Assembly: GCF_027579695.1 (NCBI RefSeq)
Contig: NC_083592.1
Span: 38,566,214 to 38,630,213 of the forward strand
From: Neoarius graeffei
Taxonomy: Eukaryota > Chordata > Actinopteri > Siluriformes > Ariidae
Length of the DNA stretch: 64,000 nt
Direction of reading: 5' to 3'
The position numbers and the translations under genes are program-made. The notes under the pieces are model-generated. The model saw only the letters and a list, made by a program, of their open reading frames with translations. It was not told the origin of the DNA and ran no database searches. This document shows positions 49,591 to 62,900 of the stretch, piece by piece (position 1 is the first letter of the stretch; every line of letters begins with the position of its first letter).

Positions 49591-50608
49591 GGTAAGTGGA
49601 ATCTTAAGAGATGCTTTAATGTTTGAATGTTGAAATGGGAAAAAAAATAAACTTGTTGCAATGCTACACGTGTCGTCAACTTGATTCAAGATAGTCTCTG
49701 GTCTCATATCTAGAGTATTTTACTAATTACAGGTCACAAAAGGAGAATCTTTTAAGCTAGCAATGCTTAGTTGTAGAATTTAACAATCCTAATATTAGTA
49801 TATTTATCTTAAATTCAGTTTTTACTGCTAAGACTTTGTCATGAATTTAAGTGAAATACCCTTAAAATGAAATAAATAAAAATGACTTGAATGGCTAAAT
49901 GTAAGAAGTACGATCTTGTTATAAGAACTATTTTGATTATTTTGAGTTAATCAGATCTCGCATAATAAGTTCCCCAATCTTATTTTGGAATTATTTCATC
50001 TAAAAACAGGTTAGATTTTTCATCTTTCTTTAAGAAATCTTACCAAGTCAAATGTGACTAGTTCCATTGGCAGATTTTTTTTTCACCTGATTCAAGCAAA
50101 TATGCTTTGTTTTAATCTTTTATTTCTTATTTTTGAAAGGCCATTTTTTGCAGTGCATGTGTGTCCATTCTTCTCTATACTCACTATTCCTCCGATTTCC
50201 TGATACACACAAACTCATTATGGCCTAAAAACCCTAAACACAATGTAACAAACTATAGTCAGCTTTTTTGGCACAGCTGAATTTATTATTTTCCTTCACA
50301 ATAATAAACAGGTACAGAAAAGGCACTTCATTCTTATTGCATAGATATAAAACACAATCGAAGGAACTGTTCAGACTTCTTGTTCTGATTTCGATCAGTA
50401 ACATATTCTAAAAAACATTCACAAATTTGTGAGTATCGTACAAAATGAGTCTTCGTGTAAACGTTTTCCAGTGAATGCAAATGGGACAATGTTACTTCTT
50501 GGAGTATTCATATATCTGTTATGTTCAAGTGTAGATTTTTGGTTCCCAACAAGCAGAATTTATGGAATATGAGTGTGATAATTGGTAAGGATGTGATAAA
50601 CTTCTGTG

Positions 50609-50614
50609 TTTATT
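50609..50614 (-). promoter_or_regulatory. fbp1: candidate poly(A) signal of fbp1
   Basis: TTTATT (+ strand), AATAAA on the - strand, about 100 bases past the fbp1 stop. Another lies at 50282-50287; I cannot tell which is used. Confidence 0.45.
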
Positions 50615-50711
50615 ATTATTTTTTTAATTAATAGATTAAATTATAATTCAGATAAGAATGATTGGAATTTGATGTTTGGTCTCTTAGTAGGCTTTTAGTT
50701 TCATGAGTTGG

Positions 50712-50900
50712 TCATTTGTGATGTTTCTGGTAGATGGAGATGTATTCTTGAACATCATCTGAGGATCCCAGGATCACCGGGGACCTCTGATGGATGCTCT
50801 CAGGCTGGATGTCCAGGATGTTCATATCCCCTGTGGTGGCCATTCCACCAGCCTGCTCCATGATGAAGGCCATGGGGTTGCTCTCATACAAGAGTCGGAG
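50712..50900 (-). CDS. fbp1: fbp1 exon 7
   Basis: Residues 276-337 and TGA (50714-50712). [20 protein letters not shown], then [20 protein letters not shown]. Acceptor GCTGTAG. Confidence 0.94.
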   Translation of the reverse strand, partial: LRLLYESNPMAFIMEQAGGMATTGDMNILDIQPESIHQRSPVILGSSDDVQEYISIYQKHHK

Positions 50901-53900
50901 CTACAGCAAAGAAAATCAAACTCTTCTTATAGTAAAAGTTTTTTTTTTAAATAAAAGTTATAGAAATAGAATTATTATAACATTATATGACGTTGGAAGA
51001 TTCTCAGAGAGCTCACTGAAAGTATAACTTAATATTATTCTATCCACATTCAGTGGATATGGGCAATCGCACGCTCTGATTCGCTACTCTACTACTAGGA
51101 TATCAGCTCATATACCATGAGTAGAGAAAAACAAAATGGCTGAGCGTGTTGCTGAACCAACCGAGGAAGAAATAAAGACTCTACTTGAAAACAAAACCCA
51201 AAAAATACAAAAAAGCAACAAAATATGGAATAAAAGTATTTGATGGTAAGAATGTAGCTTTTATATTTTTCAAGAATTATTAGTGTGCTTGCTCAAGCAC
51301 ACAGCAGCCGAAGGGCAAAGGCAAGCACACTATTGTTCTTCTTAAGTTTACTTATTCTGCCTTATTCCGACACATTTTTTGGATCCATTCCTCCTCCTAG
51401 GGCGTTCGAGATAGAGACACTGTTCCAACTCTGAGACATCTGGCCCGAAGTGGTGTAGTGTGCTTGTATACAGCTTTTGGATCAACATGCCCGTTCTCTT
51501 GTTCTTGTCGTTTTTCTTTTGGTTTTGTCCCATAGAGAATGAATAGGGCTCATGAATCGAATCGTCCTACTCGAACACGCTCCATCGCAGATGCACCAAA
51601 CCTCATGTGATACTTCAGGCCGACTCCCCCGACACATACATGCAATCGGTTCTGACCCACACTCATATTTTCCCTTTCTTTTTGCTCATCCCTTTTTCCT
51701 CCACAGGCTTGCACTGATTTTTGGCCCCATTGAAAATGAATGGTGTTTCAGGAGAAAAACTTTCTCTCCATCAATTTTTTTAACCAAGTGACCAAACTTC
51801 AAGAAACTTCACTTGATGCCTCAGGCCAAGTCCCCGCACAGATCCATCCCCTCATCTGAGACCTGCACTCGTCTTTTCCTTGGTTTTCACGCATCTCTTT
51901 TTACCTCCATAGGCTTCCATTGATTTTTGGCCCCATTCAAATGAATGGAGTTTTGCTCAGTAACACTTCACCACACATCCACCAAACTTCATACGGCACC
52001 TCAGGCCAAATCACCATCACACGCATGATATCGGTTCTGACCCGCACTCGTCTTTGTCTTGCCTTTCATCCGTCCATTTTTTCTCCATTTTGCCGCTAAT
52101 CAATGGAAGCTTGACTGAGTCATTCCTCCCTTCCCCCATAGGTGATGATGCATTTGGCAAGGATCTGCTCATTTGAGACTTTGACAGCAAATCAACTTCA
52201 ACTAAATGGCCACTTTATTAGGAATACTTACACGCACACACAATAGCAATTAGCATATAAGCATTCACGTGTTACCATGCTAGCTGTTAGCATGCTACCC
52301 ATTACGATATCATGGCTGCTGTTAGCTCACGAGTTGTTAGCATGTTCACCATTAGCATGTTATCATGAGAGCTGTTAACATGTTAGGATTAGCATGGTAG
52401 CATGCAGAGTTCGCATGTTTGCTGTTAGCGAGTTCGCCTGAGCATGTTAGCATGCTAACTGTTTGCATGTTAGCTGTTAGCATGTCACCCTCAGCGTGTT
52501 AGCATGCTAAACATTAACATACTATCCATTAGCATGTTAGCCTGTTAGCTGTTCGCATGATAGCTGTCAGCATATTAGCCTTAATGTGTTAGAATTTTAA
52601 CAAATAGCATGTTAATCATTAGCATGTTAGAATGCTAGCTGTTAGCATGTTATCTATTAGCATGTTATCTATTAGCATGTTAGCATTAACATGTTAACAT
52701 GCTAGCTTTTAGCATGAATAGTAAGCTGTTAGCATGTTAGTATGTTAACTGTTAGCATGCTAGTTGTTAGCATGTTGGCATGCTAGTTTTTAGCATGCTA
52801 GCATGATAGCTGTTCTGCTACAGCTCAGCAAGCACACTTTGCATTTTCTCTGCGGAAATGCAGTCTAGTTATTATTATAATTATTATTATTATACATTTT
52901 TCACAAATTGCTACTGTTATTTCGCTGGTTTGTTTACATTCTAACCGGAAATGATTCTGTCGGATATTTTGTACAAAATTTTTATGAATCGAATTTGCAA
53001 AAAATAAAAATGCTCTGTTACGCGTCTCGTTGGCTATCAGCTCATGTACGACTCGAGTTTGTGGAATAACTGTTAAATAATTTTCTGATTAAAACAACCC
53101 CATTAAGGATAAAACGTATCCAGACAAATCAGACTTTTCTGCCTGTGGAGTCATCTGACCAAGAACTAGACTTTACTTCAGGTATTTCGCAAGCAAATCT
53201 TGTATCAGTGGCCATTGTTGATTTTATTCCCGAGTCCTGTTGATGCAACTCGAAGGCAAAATTCTGTGGACTTTACGGGGTGTGACATTCTTACAATAAA
53301 AGTAGAGTAAAAGCATAATAATGATTGGAAACCTTTGCACCTTGATGAAGAATTAAAAAACAGTATGTCATCTTTCTTTCACTATACCTTTCCTTTAGGA
53401 CTCTTCACATTTCCTGGGTAGAGGAAAATGCCTCCATAAACAAGGGTCCGATGCACATCTGCTACCATGGAGCCCACATAGCGTGCACTATAGGGTGCAC
53501 TGCCATCCTGCAAAAATACATCATCACACTAGTCAGTCACCTACAGAGAAAAAAAACTGACTTTACAGTAATATATCTGAGAAAACACAAAGCATCAACC
53601 TCTTGATCAAATCTTGCGATACAAAACTGGGTGGCGGCACGGTGGTGTAGTGGTTAGCGCTGTCGCCTCACAGCAAGAAGGTCCGGGTTCGAGCCCCGTG
53701 GCCGGCGAGGGGCCTTTCTGTGTGGAGTTTGCATGTTCTCCCCGTGTCCACGTGGGTTTCCTCCGGGTGCTCCGGTTTCCCCCACAGTCCAAAGACATGC
53801 AGGTTAGGTTAACTGGTGACTCTAAATTGACCGTAGGTGTGAATGTGAGTGTGAATGGTTGTCTGTGTCTATGTGTCAGCCCTGTGATGACCTGGCGACT

Positions 53901-56900
53901 TGTCCAGGGTGTACCCCGCCTTTCGCCCGTAGTCAGCTGGGATAGGCTCCAGCTTGCCTGCGACCCTGTAGAACAGGATAAAGCGGCTACAGATAATGAG
54001 ATGAGATGAGACAAAACTGGGTCTCAGTGTAATGAAGGCAAAATAACGCCATGTGTATTTCAGGATGGGTGGCACGGTGGTGTAGTGGTTAGCACCATCA
54101 CCTCACAGCAAGAAGGTCCTAGGTTCGAGCCCAGTGGCCAGCGAGGGCCTTTCTGTGTGGAGTTTGCATGTTCTCCTCGTGTCTGCGTGGGTTTCCTCCG
54201 GGTGCTCCGGTTTCCCCCACAGTCCAAAGACATGCAGGTTAGGTTAACTGGTGACTCTAAATTGAGCGTAGGTGTGAATGTGAGTGTGAATGGTTGTCTG
54301 TGTCTATGTGTCAGCCCTGTGATGACCTGGCGACTTGTCCAGGGTGTACCCCGCCTTTCGCCCATAGTCAGCTGGGATAGGCTGCAGGTTGCCTGCAACC
54401 CTGTAGAACAGGATAAAGTGGCTACAGATAATGGATGGATGGATTTCAGGATACTGACAAGATTCCAATATTTGCGATGAGTAATAAGTTAAATGGTTCG
54501 ACATTAACACTTTCAGGAAGTGAAATGTATCCACGTTACACTGCTGAAATAGTACAAGCTTTGGGTTAGTGGTGCAATTTAAATGATGAAACAACCTTTA
54601 TCAAACATGTCGTTGTTGGTTTACTGGTACAATGGCTTCGAGAGAGCTGTTAGCTGAGCAGACGACATAACTTTGCAGCTTTGTCATGAGAATACGTTTG
54701 AACTACTCATCTCATTATCTCTAGCTGCTTTATCCTTCTACAGGGTCACAGGCAAGCTGGAGCCTATCCCAGCTGACTACAGGCGAAAGGCGGGGTACAC
54801 CCTGGACAAGTCGCCAGGTCATCACAGGGCTGATACATAGACACAGACAACCATTCACACTCACATTCACACCTACGGTCAATTTAGAGTCACCAGTTAA
54901 CCTAACCTGCATGTCTTTGGACTGTGGGGGAAACCGGAGCACCCGGAGGAAACCCATGCGGACACGGGGAGAACATGCAAACTCCACACAGAAAGGCCCT
55001 CGCCGGCCACGGGGCTCGAACCCGGACCTTCTTGCTGTGAGGCGACAGCGGTAACCACTACACCACCGTGCCGCCCCCGTTTGAACTACTGCCAAAGAAA
55101 ACTGTATTTTAACACCACCTCATTAAGTGTGTGGTGTAGCATTACTTAGATCACAATTAATATTGCATTGCATTTTGCAAGAGCAGTCTTGCTGATAGAT
55201 TAGTGTAAAGAGGTTTGAAAGGTTCATATTTGGGGCATTGAACTTGTTTGGGCTGCTTTTTAAAGCAGGCATGGCAACCGCATCAAACTGAAACAACGAA
55301 AGACGGAAGTATCAGTGATGAAAGAGGCACAAATGCCAAAAAAAAAGAGATGTGGGTGAGTTGTGTTGCTTTATTTTGCAAAACAAATAAGGGATACAAA
55401 ATGGAGAAAGACCATCATTGAATTTTCTGTCAAATGTGTTTGTGCTGCTGCTTCTACTACTGGAGAAACCAAGCTGCTGCTCTGTGCAGTGACCATATAA
55501 TATTCACAGTGCTGTCCATAATTATTGGCACCCCTTGTAAAGATGAGTAAAAAGAGTTAGAAAAAAATCCACCTTTTTGGTGAAGTCGCTCCATCTCACA
55601 CTGAAAATGTGAAAAATCGAACCTTTAATTGAAATAAATTTATTCAGAGAAAAGCAAATCCCTCATCAAGAAATATTTTCCACAAAAACACATGTGCCAC
55701 TATTATTGGCACCCCTGCAGTTCATACTTTGTACAACCTCAGTTTGCCAGTAAAACAGGCAAGAAGAGATTTTTTAAAAATATTTTTTTAAACATGATTA
55801 TGAATGTGGGCGGCACGGTGGTGTAGTGGTTAGCGCTGTCGCCTCACAGCAAGAAGGTCTGGGTTCGAGCCCCGTGGCCGGCGAGGGCCTTTCTGTGCGG
55901 AGTTTGCATGTTCTCTCCGTGTCCGCGTGGGTTTCCTCCGGGTGCTCCGGTTTCCCCCACAGTCCAAAGACATGCAGGTTAGGTTCACTGGTGACTCTAA
56001 ATTGACCGTAGGTGTGAATGCGAGTGTGAATGGTTGTCTGTGTCTATGTGTCAGCCCTGTGATGACTTGGCGACTTGTCCAGGGTGTACCCCGCCTTTCG
56101 CCCGTAGTCAGTTGGGATAGGCTCCAGCTTGCCTGCGACCCTGTAGAACAGGATAAAGCGGCTACAGATGATGAGATGAGATTATGAATGTATGGAAAAC
56201 TATGTTTCATTAAAAAAAAAAAACACGCACACAGAGAAAAAGACTTAGCCTAAATCAAACAACATTCAATTTCAAATTAAACATTCAGGTTAAATAGTCG
56301 TAGACTATAAAGTAGCTGATGGCTTTTTTTGTGTGTGTTTCTTCATTTTCCTTTTAACTAATCTTTACAAGGCATGCCAATAATCGTAGAGGGCACTGTA
56401 GACGAATCATAGACAAGGGAAGGACTACTAGCACAAGACATAGTGTTTAGGAGTTCAGTTTGAATGCTCACACACACTGCAAGCAAACCATGTGTTTATA
56501 TGTTGGTTAAAGGTCTGTGCCCAGGTGCAGGGCTGTACCTCTGGGAACTTCTTCTTCTGCAGGTACTCAGTAACCGCAGGGTCAAAATACTTAGCATAGC
56601 CCTCGTTGAGACTGTAAATGTTCCCCTTTTTTTTTATTTTCACATCCCGGTCTACTAGAATGAACTCCCCAATTGCCTGCCAAAGAGAAAGAGATAAATA
56701 TGCTTGCACAAGGTCATTCCACATGTAAATAGACTTTGTATTTCCTTCCAAAATTTTTGTTCAAACACGAACAGCTCTTAACTATCAAGTATAAATTCAA
56801 GAGCCTTTTTTTTTTTTTTTTTTACTCACGGGATCCAGCATGAAGCAGTTGACACCTTGGCCGGTTGAGAGCACTATCATGGTGGCACTGCCGTACAGAG

Positions 56901-59900
56901 CATACCCAGCAGCCACTATGTTTCTGCCAGGCTGTAAGGCATCCTTCTCACTTGGCTCATCATCTGTGCACTTGGGAAAGACAAATGTGTGAGAGCCAGG
57001 ATGTTAGTGGATACATTTATGGCAGGACTTCATGGCAACATGCCTGTCTAGTAGAGTATCATATAATACAACTAAAAGTAGTTGCAAACCTATTGCATGG
57101 ACTCAAAATATACCTTTTTATAAACAGAGAAGATGGTCCCGATGGAAACCAGGCAGTCAATGTTGGAGGATCCATCCAAAGGATCGAAGCAGACCACATA
57201 TTTACCCTTTGGAAACAACATATGAACATATTTCAGTCAATACTTAGGCTTGAGCGATGAAAAATACCATGAACACCAGGTATTTAACAGTTATTCCATG
57301 AAATCGAGTCGTACATGAGCTGATAGCCAACGAGGTGTATAGCCTATAAACCATGTACGACAAGATTGAGTGGAATAACTGTTTTATTCTATCCACATTC
57401 ACTGGATTTTTATTTTCATTATTTTGCAAATTCGATAAATAAAAAACTTTATACAAAACGTCCGACAAAATCATTTCCGCTTAGAATGTAAACAAACCGG
57501 CAAAATGACAGTAGCAATTTGTGAAAAATGCTTCAGTAATAATTCTTGAAAAATAAAAAAGATGCTTTCTTACTATCAAATATTTTCATTCCGTATTTTG
57601 TTGCTATTTTTTGGGGTTTTGTTTTCAAGTAGAATTTTTATTTCGTCCTCGGCTGGTTCAGCAAAATGCTCTGCCATTTTGTTTCCCTCTACTCACGGTA
57701 TATGAGCTGATATCCTAGTCGTAGAGTAGCCAATCAGAGCACGCGATTGCTCATATCCAGTGAATGTGGACAGAATAACTTCTATTTCCCTTGTTCTCCT
57801 GCTCCTACCCTGTTTTCCGGCTCCACTATGAAGGCGTTGTCGTTCTCCTCAGAGACCAGCACACAGGAAGTGAAAGAGGATTTGATCATGTTAATGACCA
57901 GGTCATTGGATAGGACATCCAGCTTCTTCACCTGGTCCCCTGTCACGTTTGTACTGCCAGCAATGCCATACCTATGCAATAAAATGAGCAAGTTTTTAAT
58001 ATACGTTTTGGTGATTTATGCTAATTTGACTGTACTAGTTATCTAACACATATTATTTGATAAAATAATAGAAAGTAAAAAAATTATTTGGACAGAAATA
58101 TACTGATTCTGATGACAGTCACTTGTACTTATACTCTGTGAAATATTATGTTATGACTTTTGCTACTTGATGCAAACAAGAGCAGTATTACATTTACAAG
58201 TTATTGCTATATTCCGTTCAATTTCCTCACCACTGCAAAGAAATATTACACTCTCTTCCAGAGGAACATACGTGCCCACAGCCTGAAACCCATCTGACTG
58301 GTTTTATTCTACTCTTGAGAGATCTCACAGGCTTGCATTCATCAGTAAAGTTGCTAATTTCACCAGGCTAACTTACACACAGGATATTTACCCAAGTGCT
58401 CTTTTGAAACCCATCCTTATGCAAGTAAAACTGTGTAATTCAGATTTTAAAATCTTAACATCCTGAAATACTGCACTGTATCCTCACAGCTTGTGCAACT
58501 ACTGCCAGATTATATGATACAGTACTTAAAATATAGTTATATTTGCACGTTCGTGGTTCATATACATTTTATTCTGGGGTTTTGGGGTTTTTTTTTACCC
58601 TTTTATTATTTGTGTTAATGGAGCAACAGCCAAGACAAATTCCTTGTAAGTGAAATTTTACTTGGTAAATAAAATTCTATCTGATTCTGATGTTAATAAA
58701 GTTAATAAAGTATTGTGACACCCTAGGGACGAGGTGTCACAATATCCAGTGCCATGATAAGGAAGTCTGAAATGTTTATACAGTAATATAATGCTATACC
58801 AGTACAAAAATGGCATGAAAGCAAACTACAGGGGGTGGCACAGTGGTGTCGTGGTTAACACTGTCACCTCACAGCAAGAAGGTTCTGGGTTCGAGCCCCG
58901 TGGCCGACGGGGGCCTTTCTGTGTGGAGTTTGCATGTTCTCCCCGTGTCTGTGTGGTTTTCCTCTGGGTGCTCCGGTTTTCTCCACAGTCCAAAGACATG
59001 CAGGTTAGGCTAATTGGTGGCTCTAAATTGACCGTAGGTGTGAATGTGAGTGTGAATGGTTGTTTGTCTCTATATGTCAGCCCTGCGATGACCTGGTGAC
59101 TTGTCCAGGATGTACCCCGCCACTCGCCCATAGTCAGCTGAGAAAGGCTCCAGCTTGCCCGTGACCCTGCACAGGATAAGCAATTACGGATAATAGATGG
59201 ATGGAAAATATTAATGTTAGATTTGATCTAGTCTAACACATTAATGTTGGGGACTAGATTTTCTATCGATCTATATCTTGAGTCTAGCTCTATCAGTCCT
59301 AACTTTTTGACTGAATTTGTTTAGTCTTACAACTTCTAGATTTACTTACATTCTGGCAAACAGAGATGCTATGTTCAGCGAGCCCCTTGCTACTTTAACC
59401 AATTCTTTTCTCTTTCATGCATGTGTAGGCATCGCTGCTTTTTAGACTTGCGTTGACCTTGCTTCACTGACTCGTTATTTTAATACCAACCCCATTTCCA
59501 GAAAAGTTGGGATATTTTCCAAAATGCAATAAAAACTAAAATCTGTGATTTGTTAATTCATGTGAAACGTTATTTAACTGACAAAAGTACAAAGAAAACA
59601 TCTTCAAATAGTTTTACCGAGCAACTTAATTCTATTTTGTAAATATAAACGAAGTTAGAATTTGATGCCTGCAACACACTCAAAAAAAAAGTTGGGACAG
59701 AGGCATTATTACATTATTACCATTGTATTACATCACCTTTTCTTTAATAACACTTTAATCATATGGGCTCTGAGGATACTAATAGTTGCAATTTTGCAAT
59801 TGGAATTTTTGTCCATTGTTGTCTGATGCAAGACTTCACCTGCTCAACAGTCTGTGGTCGCCATTGTCTGATTCTCCTCTTCATGATGTGCCATACATTC

Positions 59901-62900
59901 TCAACAGGAGACAGATCTGGACTGGCAGCAGGCCAGTTAAGCACACGCACTCTGTGTCTTTGAAACCACTGTTGTAGTCCATGCAGAATGAGGCCTGGCA
60001 TTGTCCTGCTCAAATAAGCATGGCCTTCCTGGAAAGAGACATCGCCTTGACGACTATGTCTCTCTAAAATCCCAATATATGCCTCCGCTTCACACACATG
60101 CAACTCACCCATGCCGTGGGCACTGATGCTCCCATACCATCACAGATGCTGGCTTTTGCACCTTTCTCTGATAACAAACTGGATGGTCATGTTCACCTTT
60201 GACACTGAGAACTCAATGTCCGGTTTTCTTGAAAACAAGCTAAAATGTGGACTTATCTGACCACAGCACACATTTGCATTGTCTTCCGGTTCATCTGAGA
60301 TGAGTTTGGTCCCAGAGAAATCAGCAACGTTTCTGTATAGAATTGATCAATGGCTTCCTCCTTGCGTAATACAGTTTCAGGTTGCATTTCTGGATGCAGC
60401 TGTGTTAAATGACAAAGTTTTTCCAAGCCCATATGGCTATATTTGTCATATACTGTATTTGCATGATGGTTTCTCAGACAGTGCCACCTGAGGGCTCAAA
60501 AGTCACGCACATTCAACAGTGGTTTCTGACCTTGCCCTTTATGCAATGAGATGTCTCCGAATTCCCTGGATCTTTTCACAATATTATGTCCTGTAGATGA
60601 TGATCCACTGTGGCGACCCTTAAAGGGAGAAAAAGATGTACTGTAGATTTTGAAAAACCTAAAATCTTGGATTGAGAAATGTTCTTTTTGAATTGACTAA
60701 CAATTCTCTCATAAATTTTGGTAAAAAGGAGTGAGAAACGACCCATCCTTGCTTGCAGAGGCTGAGCCGTTGGTGCTGCTCCTTTTATACCCAATTATGA
60801 TGGTAATTAACCTGGTTATTGTGGAATCTTCCAAAATGTTGTTACTGGAATATTCTATAAACTTTTCAGTCTTATTTTGCCTCTGACCCAAGTTTTTCTG
60901 TCTTCTTATTCTTTTGGCTGCTCCCGATTAGCGGTCGCCACAGCGGATCTTTAGTCTCCATTGCTCCCTGTCTTCCGCATCCTTCTCTACCACACCTGCC
61001 ACTTTCATGTCCTCTCTCACCACATCCATGTATCTCCTCTTTGGCCTTCCTCATTTTCATGTGCCTGGCAGCTCCATCCTCAACATTCTCCTTCCAACAT
61101 GCTCTGCATCTCTTCTCAGGATGTGCCCGTACCATCTCAGTCTCATCTCTCTTAGCTTAATTCCCAAGCTCTCCACATGTGCTGTCCCTCTGATGTGCTC
61201 GTTCCTTATCCTGTCCAACCTCCCATCGCAAACCTTAACATCCTCAACTCCGCCACCTCCAACTTTGCCTCCTGTCTCTTCGTTAAGGGTCCGGTCTCCA
61301 ATCCAGACATCACAGCTGGTCTCACTACTGTCTTATACATCTTACCTTTCACTTTTGCTGGGACTTTCCGATCACAAATGACTCCCGAAATCCTTCTCCA
61401 ACTGCTCCACCCTGCCTGCACTCTCTTTCTCACCTCACTATCGCAGCCCCCATTTTCCTGCACAGTTGACCCCAGGTGCTTGCCAAGTTTTTCTGAGTGT
61501 TTTGCAGGCATCAAATTCTAACTTCATTTATATTTACAGTGGTGCTTGAAAGTTTGTGAACCCTTTAGAATTTTCTATATTTCTGCATAAATATGACCTA
61601 AAACATCATCAGATTTTCACACAAGTCCTAAAAGTAGATAAAGAGAACCCAGTTAAACAAATGAGACAAAAATATTATACTTGGTCATTTATTTATTGAG
61701 GGAAATGATCCAATATGACGTATCTGTGAGTGGCAAAAGTATGTGAACCTCTAGGATTAGCAGTTAATTTGAAGGTGAAATTAGAGTCAGGTGTTTTCAA
61801 TTAATGGGATGACAATCAGGTGTGAGTGGGCACCCTGTTTTATTTAAAGAACAGGGATCTATCAAAGTCTGATCTTCACAACACATGTTTGTCGAAGTGT
61901 ATCATGGCACAAACAAAGGAGATTTCTGAGGACCTCAGAAAAAGCATTGTTGATGCTCATCAGGCTGGAAAAGGTTACAAAACCATCTCTAAAGAGTTTG
62001 GACTCCACCAATCCACAGTCAGACAGATTGTGTACAAATAGAGGAAATTCAAGACCATTGTTACCCTCCCCAGGAGTGGTCGACCAACAAAGATCACTCC
62101 AAGAGCAAGGCATGTAATAATCGGTGAGGTCACAAAGGACCACAGGGTAATGACCAATTTATGCTGACAACCCAGTCCTCGCAGATGGCGTCGCAGATGG
62201 CGTCTGCGAAGCCCCCCCCTTCGCAGACGCTCTGCGCGCACCTCCCAAAAATTGTGACCACCACAGACAGCCTCGCAGACAGCGTCGCAGACAAGAGGTC
62301 TCTGATTGGTCCACTCTACATCCGCTGTACACACACTTCCACTTCCCTACTTTCCCAGTTTGTTTTGTTTTCACGACCGCCATTTTTAAAAACACGAGTG
62401 AAGATGGAGCAGCATGAAGAGCGGTTGATCGAGGAAGTGAGGAAGTACGTACATCTATACAACTCCAGTTCTAGTCATTATAAGTAACCGGAGGATAAAC
62501 ACTCCACTAACCACACCCACCAACTACTCCTAGCGATTTCGCGACTTCGCGCCCCCTTGCGTTGTGGCGGTGAATAACATCGCGCACGCCTGTTACTCCC
62601 CGATCAACAATAAATTACAACTGTCTGCGAAAAGCTATCTGCGAAAGCCTTGTTGCAAGAGCATGCAGAGGCCTTTAACTTCTAAGCAACTGAAGGCTTC
62701 TCTCACATGTTAATGTTCATGAGTCCACCATCAGGAGAACACTGAACAACAATGGTGTGCATGGCAGGGTTGCAAGGAGAAAACCACTGCTCTCCAAAAA
62801 GAACATTGCTGCTCATCTGCAGTTTGCTAAAGATCATGTGGACAAGCCAGAAGGCTATTGGAAAAATGTTTTGTGGATGGATGTGACCAAAATAGAACTT

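Larger units (their letters stand above)
48334..50155. mobile_element. CACTG-ended non-autonomous transposon
   Basis: Left end CACTGCAAAAAATAAAAATC, right end reversed CACTGCAAAAAATGGCC, directly flanked by CA. A-rich subterminal segments echo each other (TTAGGAAGTTTGTC, TTTAAGAAATCTTACCAAG). The ends recall CACTA-type elements, but the family is not certain. It contains a SINE and a minisatellite and fills most of the fbp1-fbp2 gap. Confidence 0.65.
51029..53085 (+). mobile_element. MITE-like element with exon-like start of a tyrosine-recombinase-type protein
   Basis: About 480 bp once the inner insertion (51290-52869) is set aside. Begins TATTCTATCCACATTCAGTG. At 51137 an ATG opens [20 protein letters not shown], and a GTAAGA donor-like site follows at about 51246. 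It ends GCTCATGTACGACTCGAG..GGAATAACTG. The peptide resembles the N-terminus of Crypton/KIAA1958-type proteins (inference). An inverted sister copy is at 57275-57780. Confidence 0.5.
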
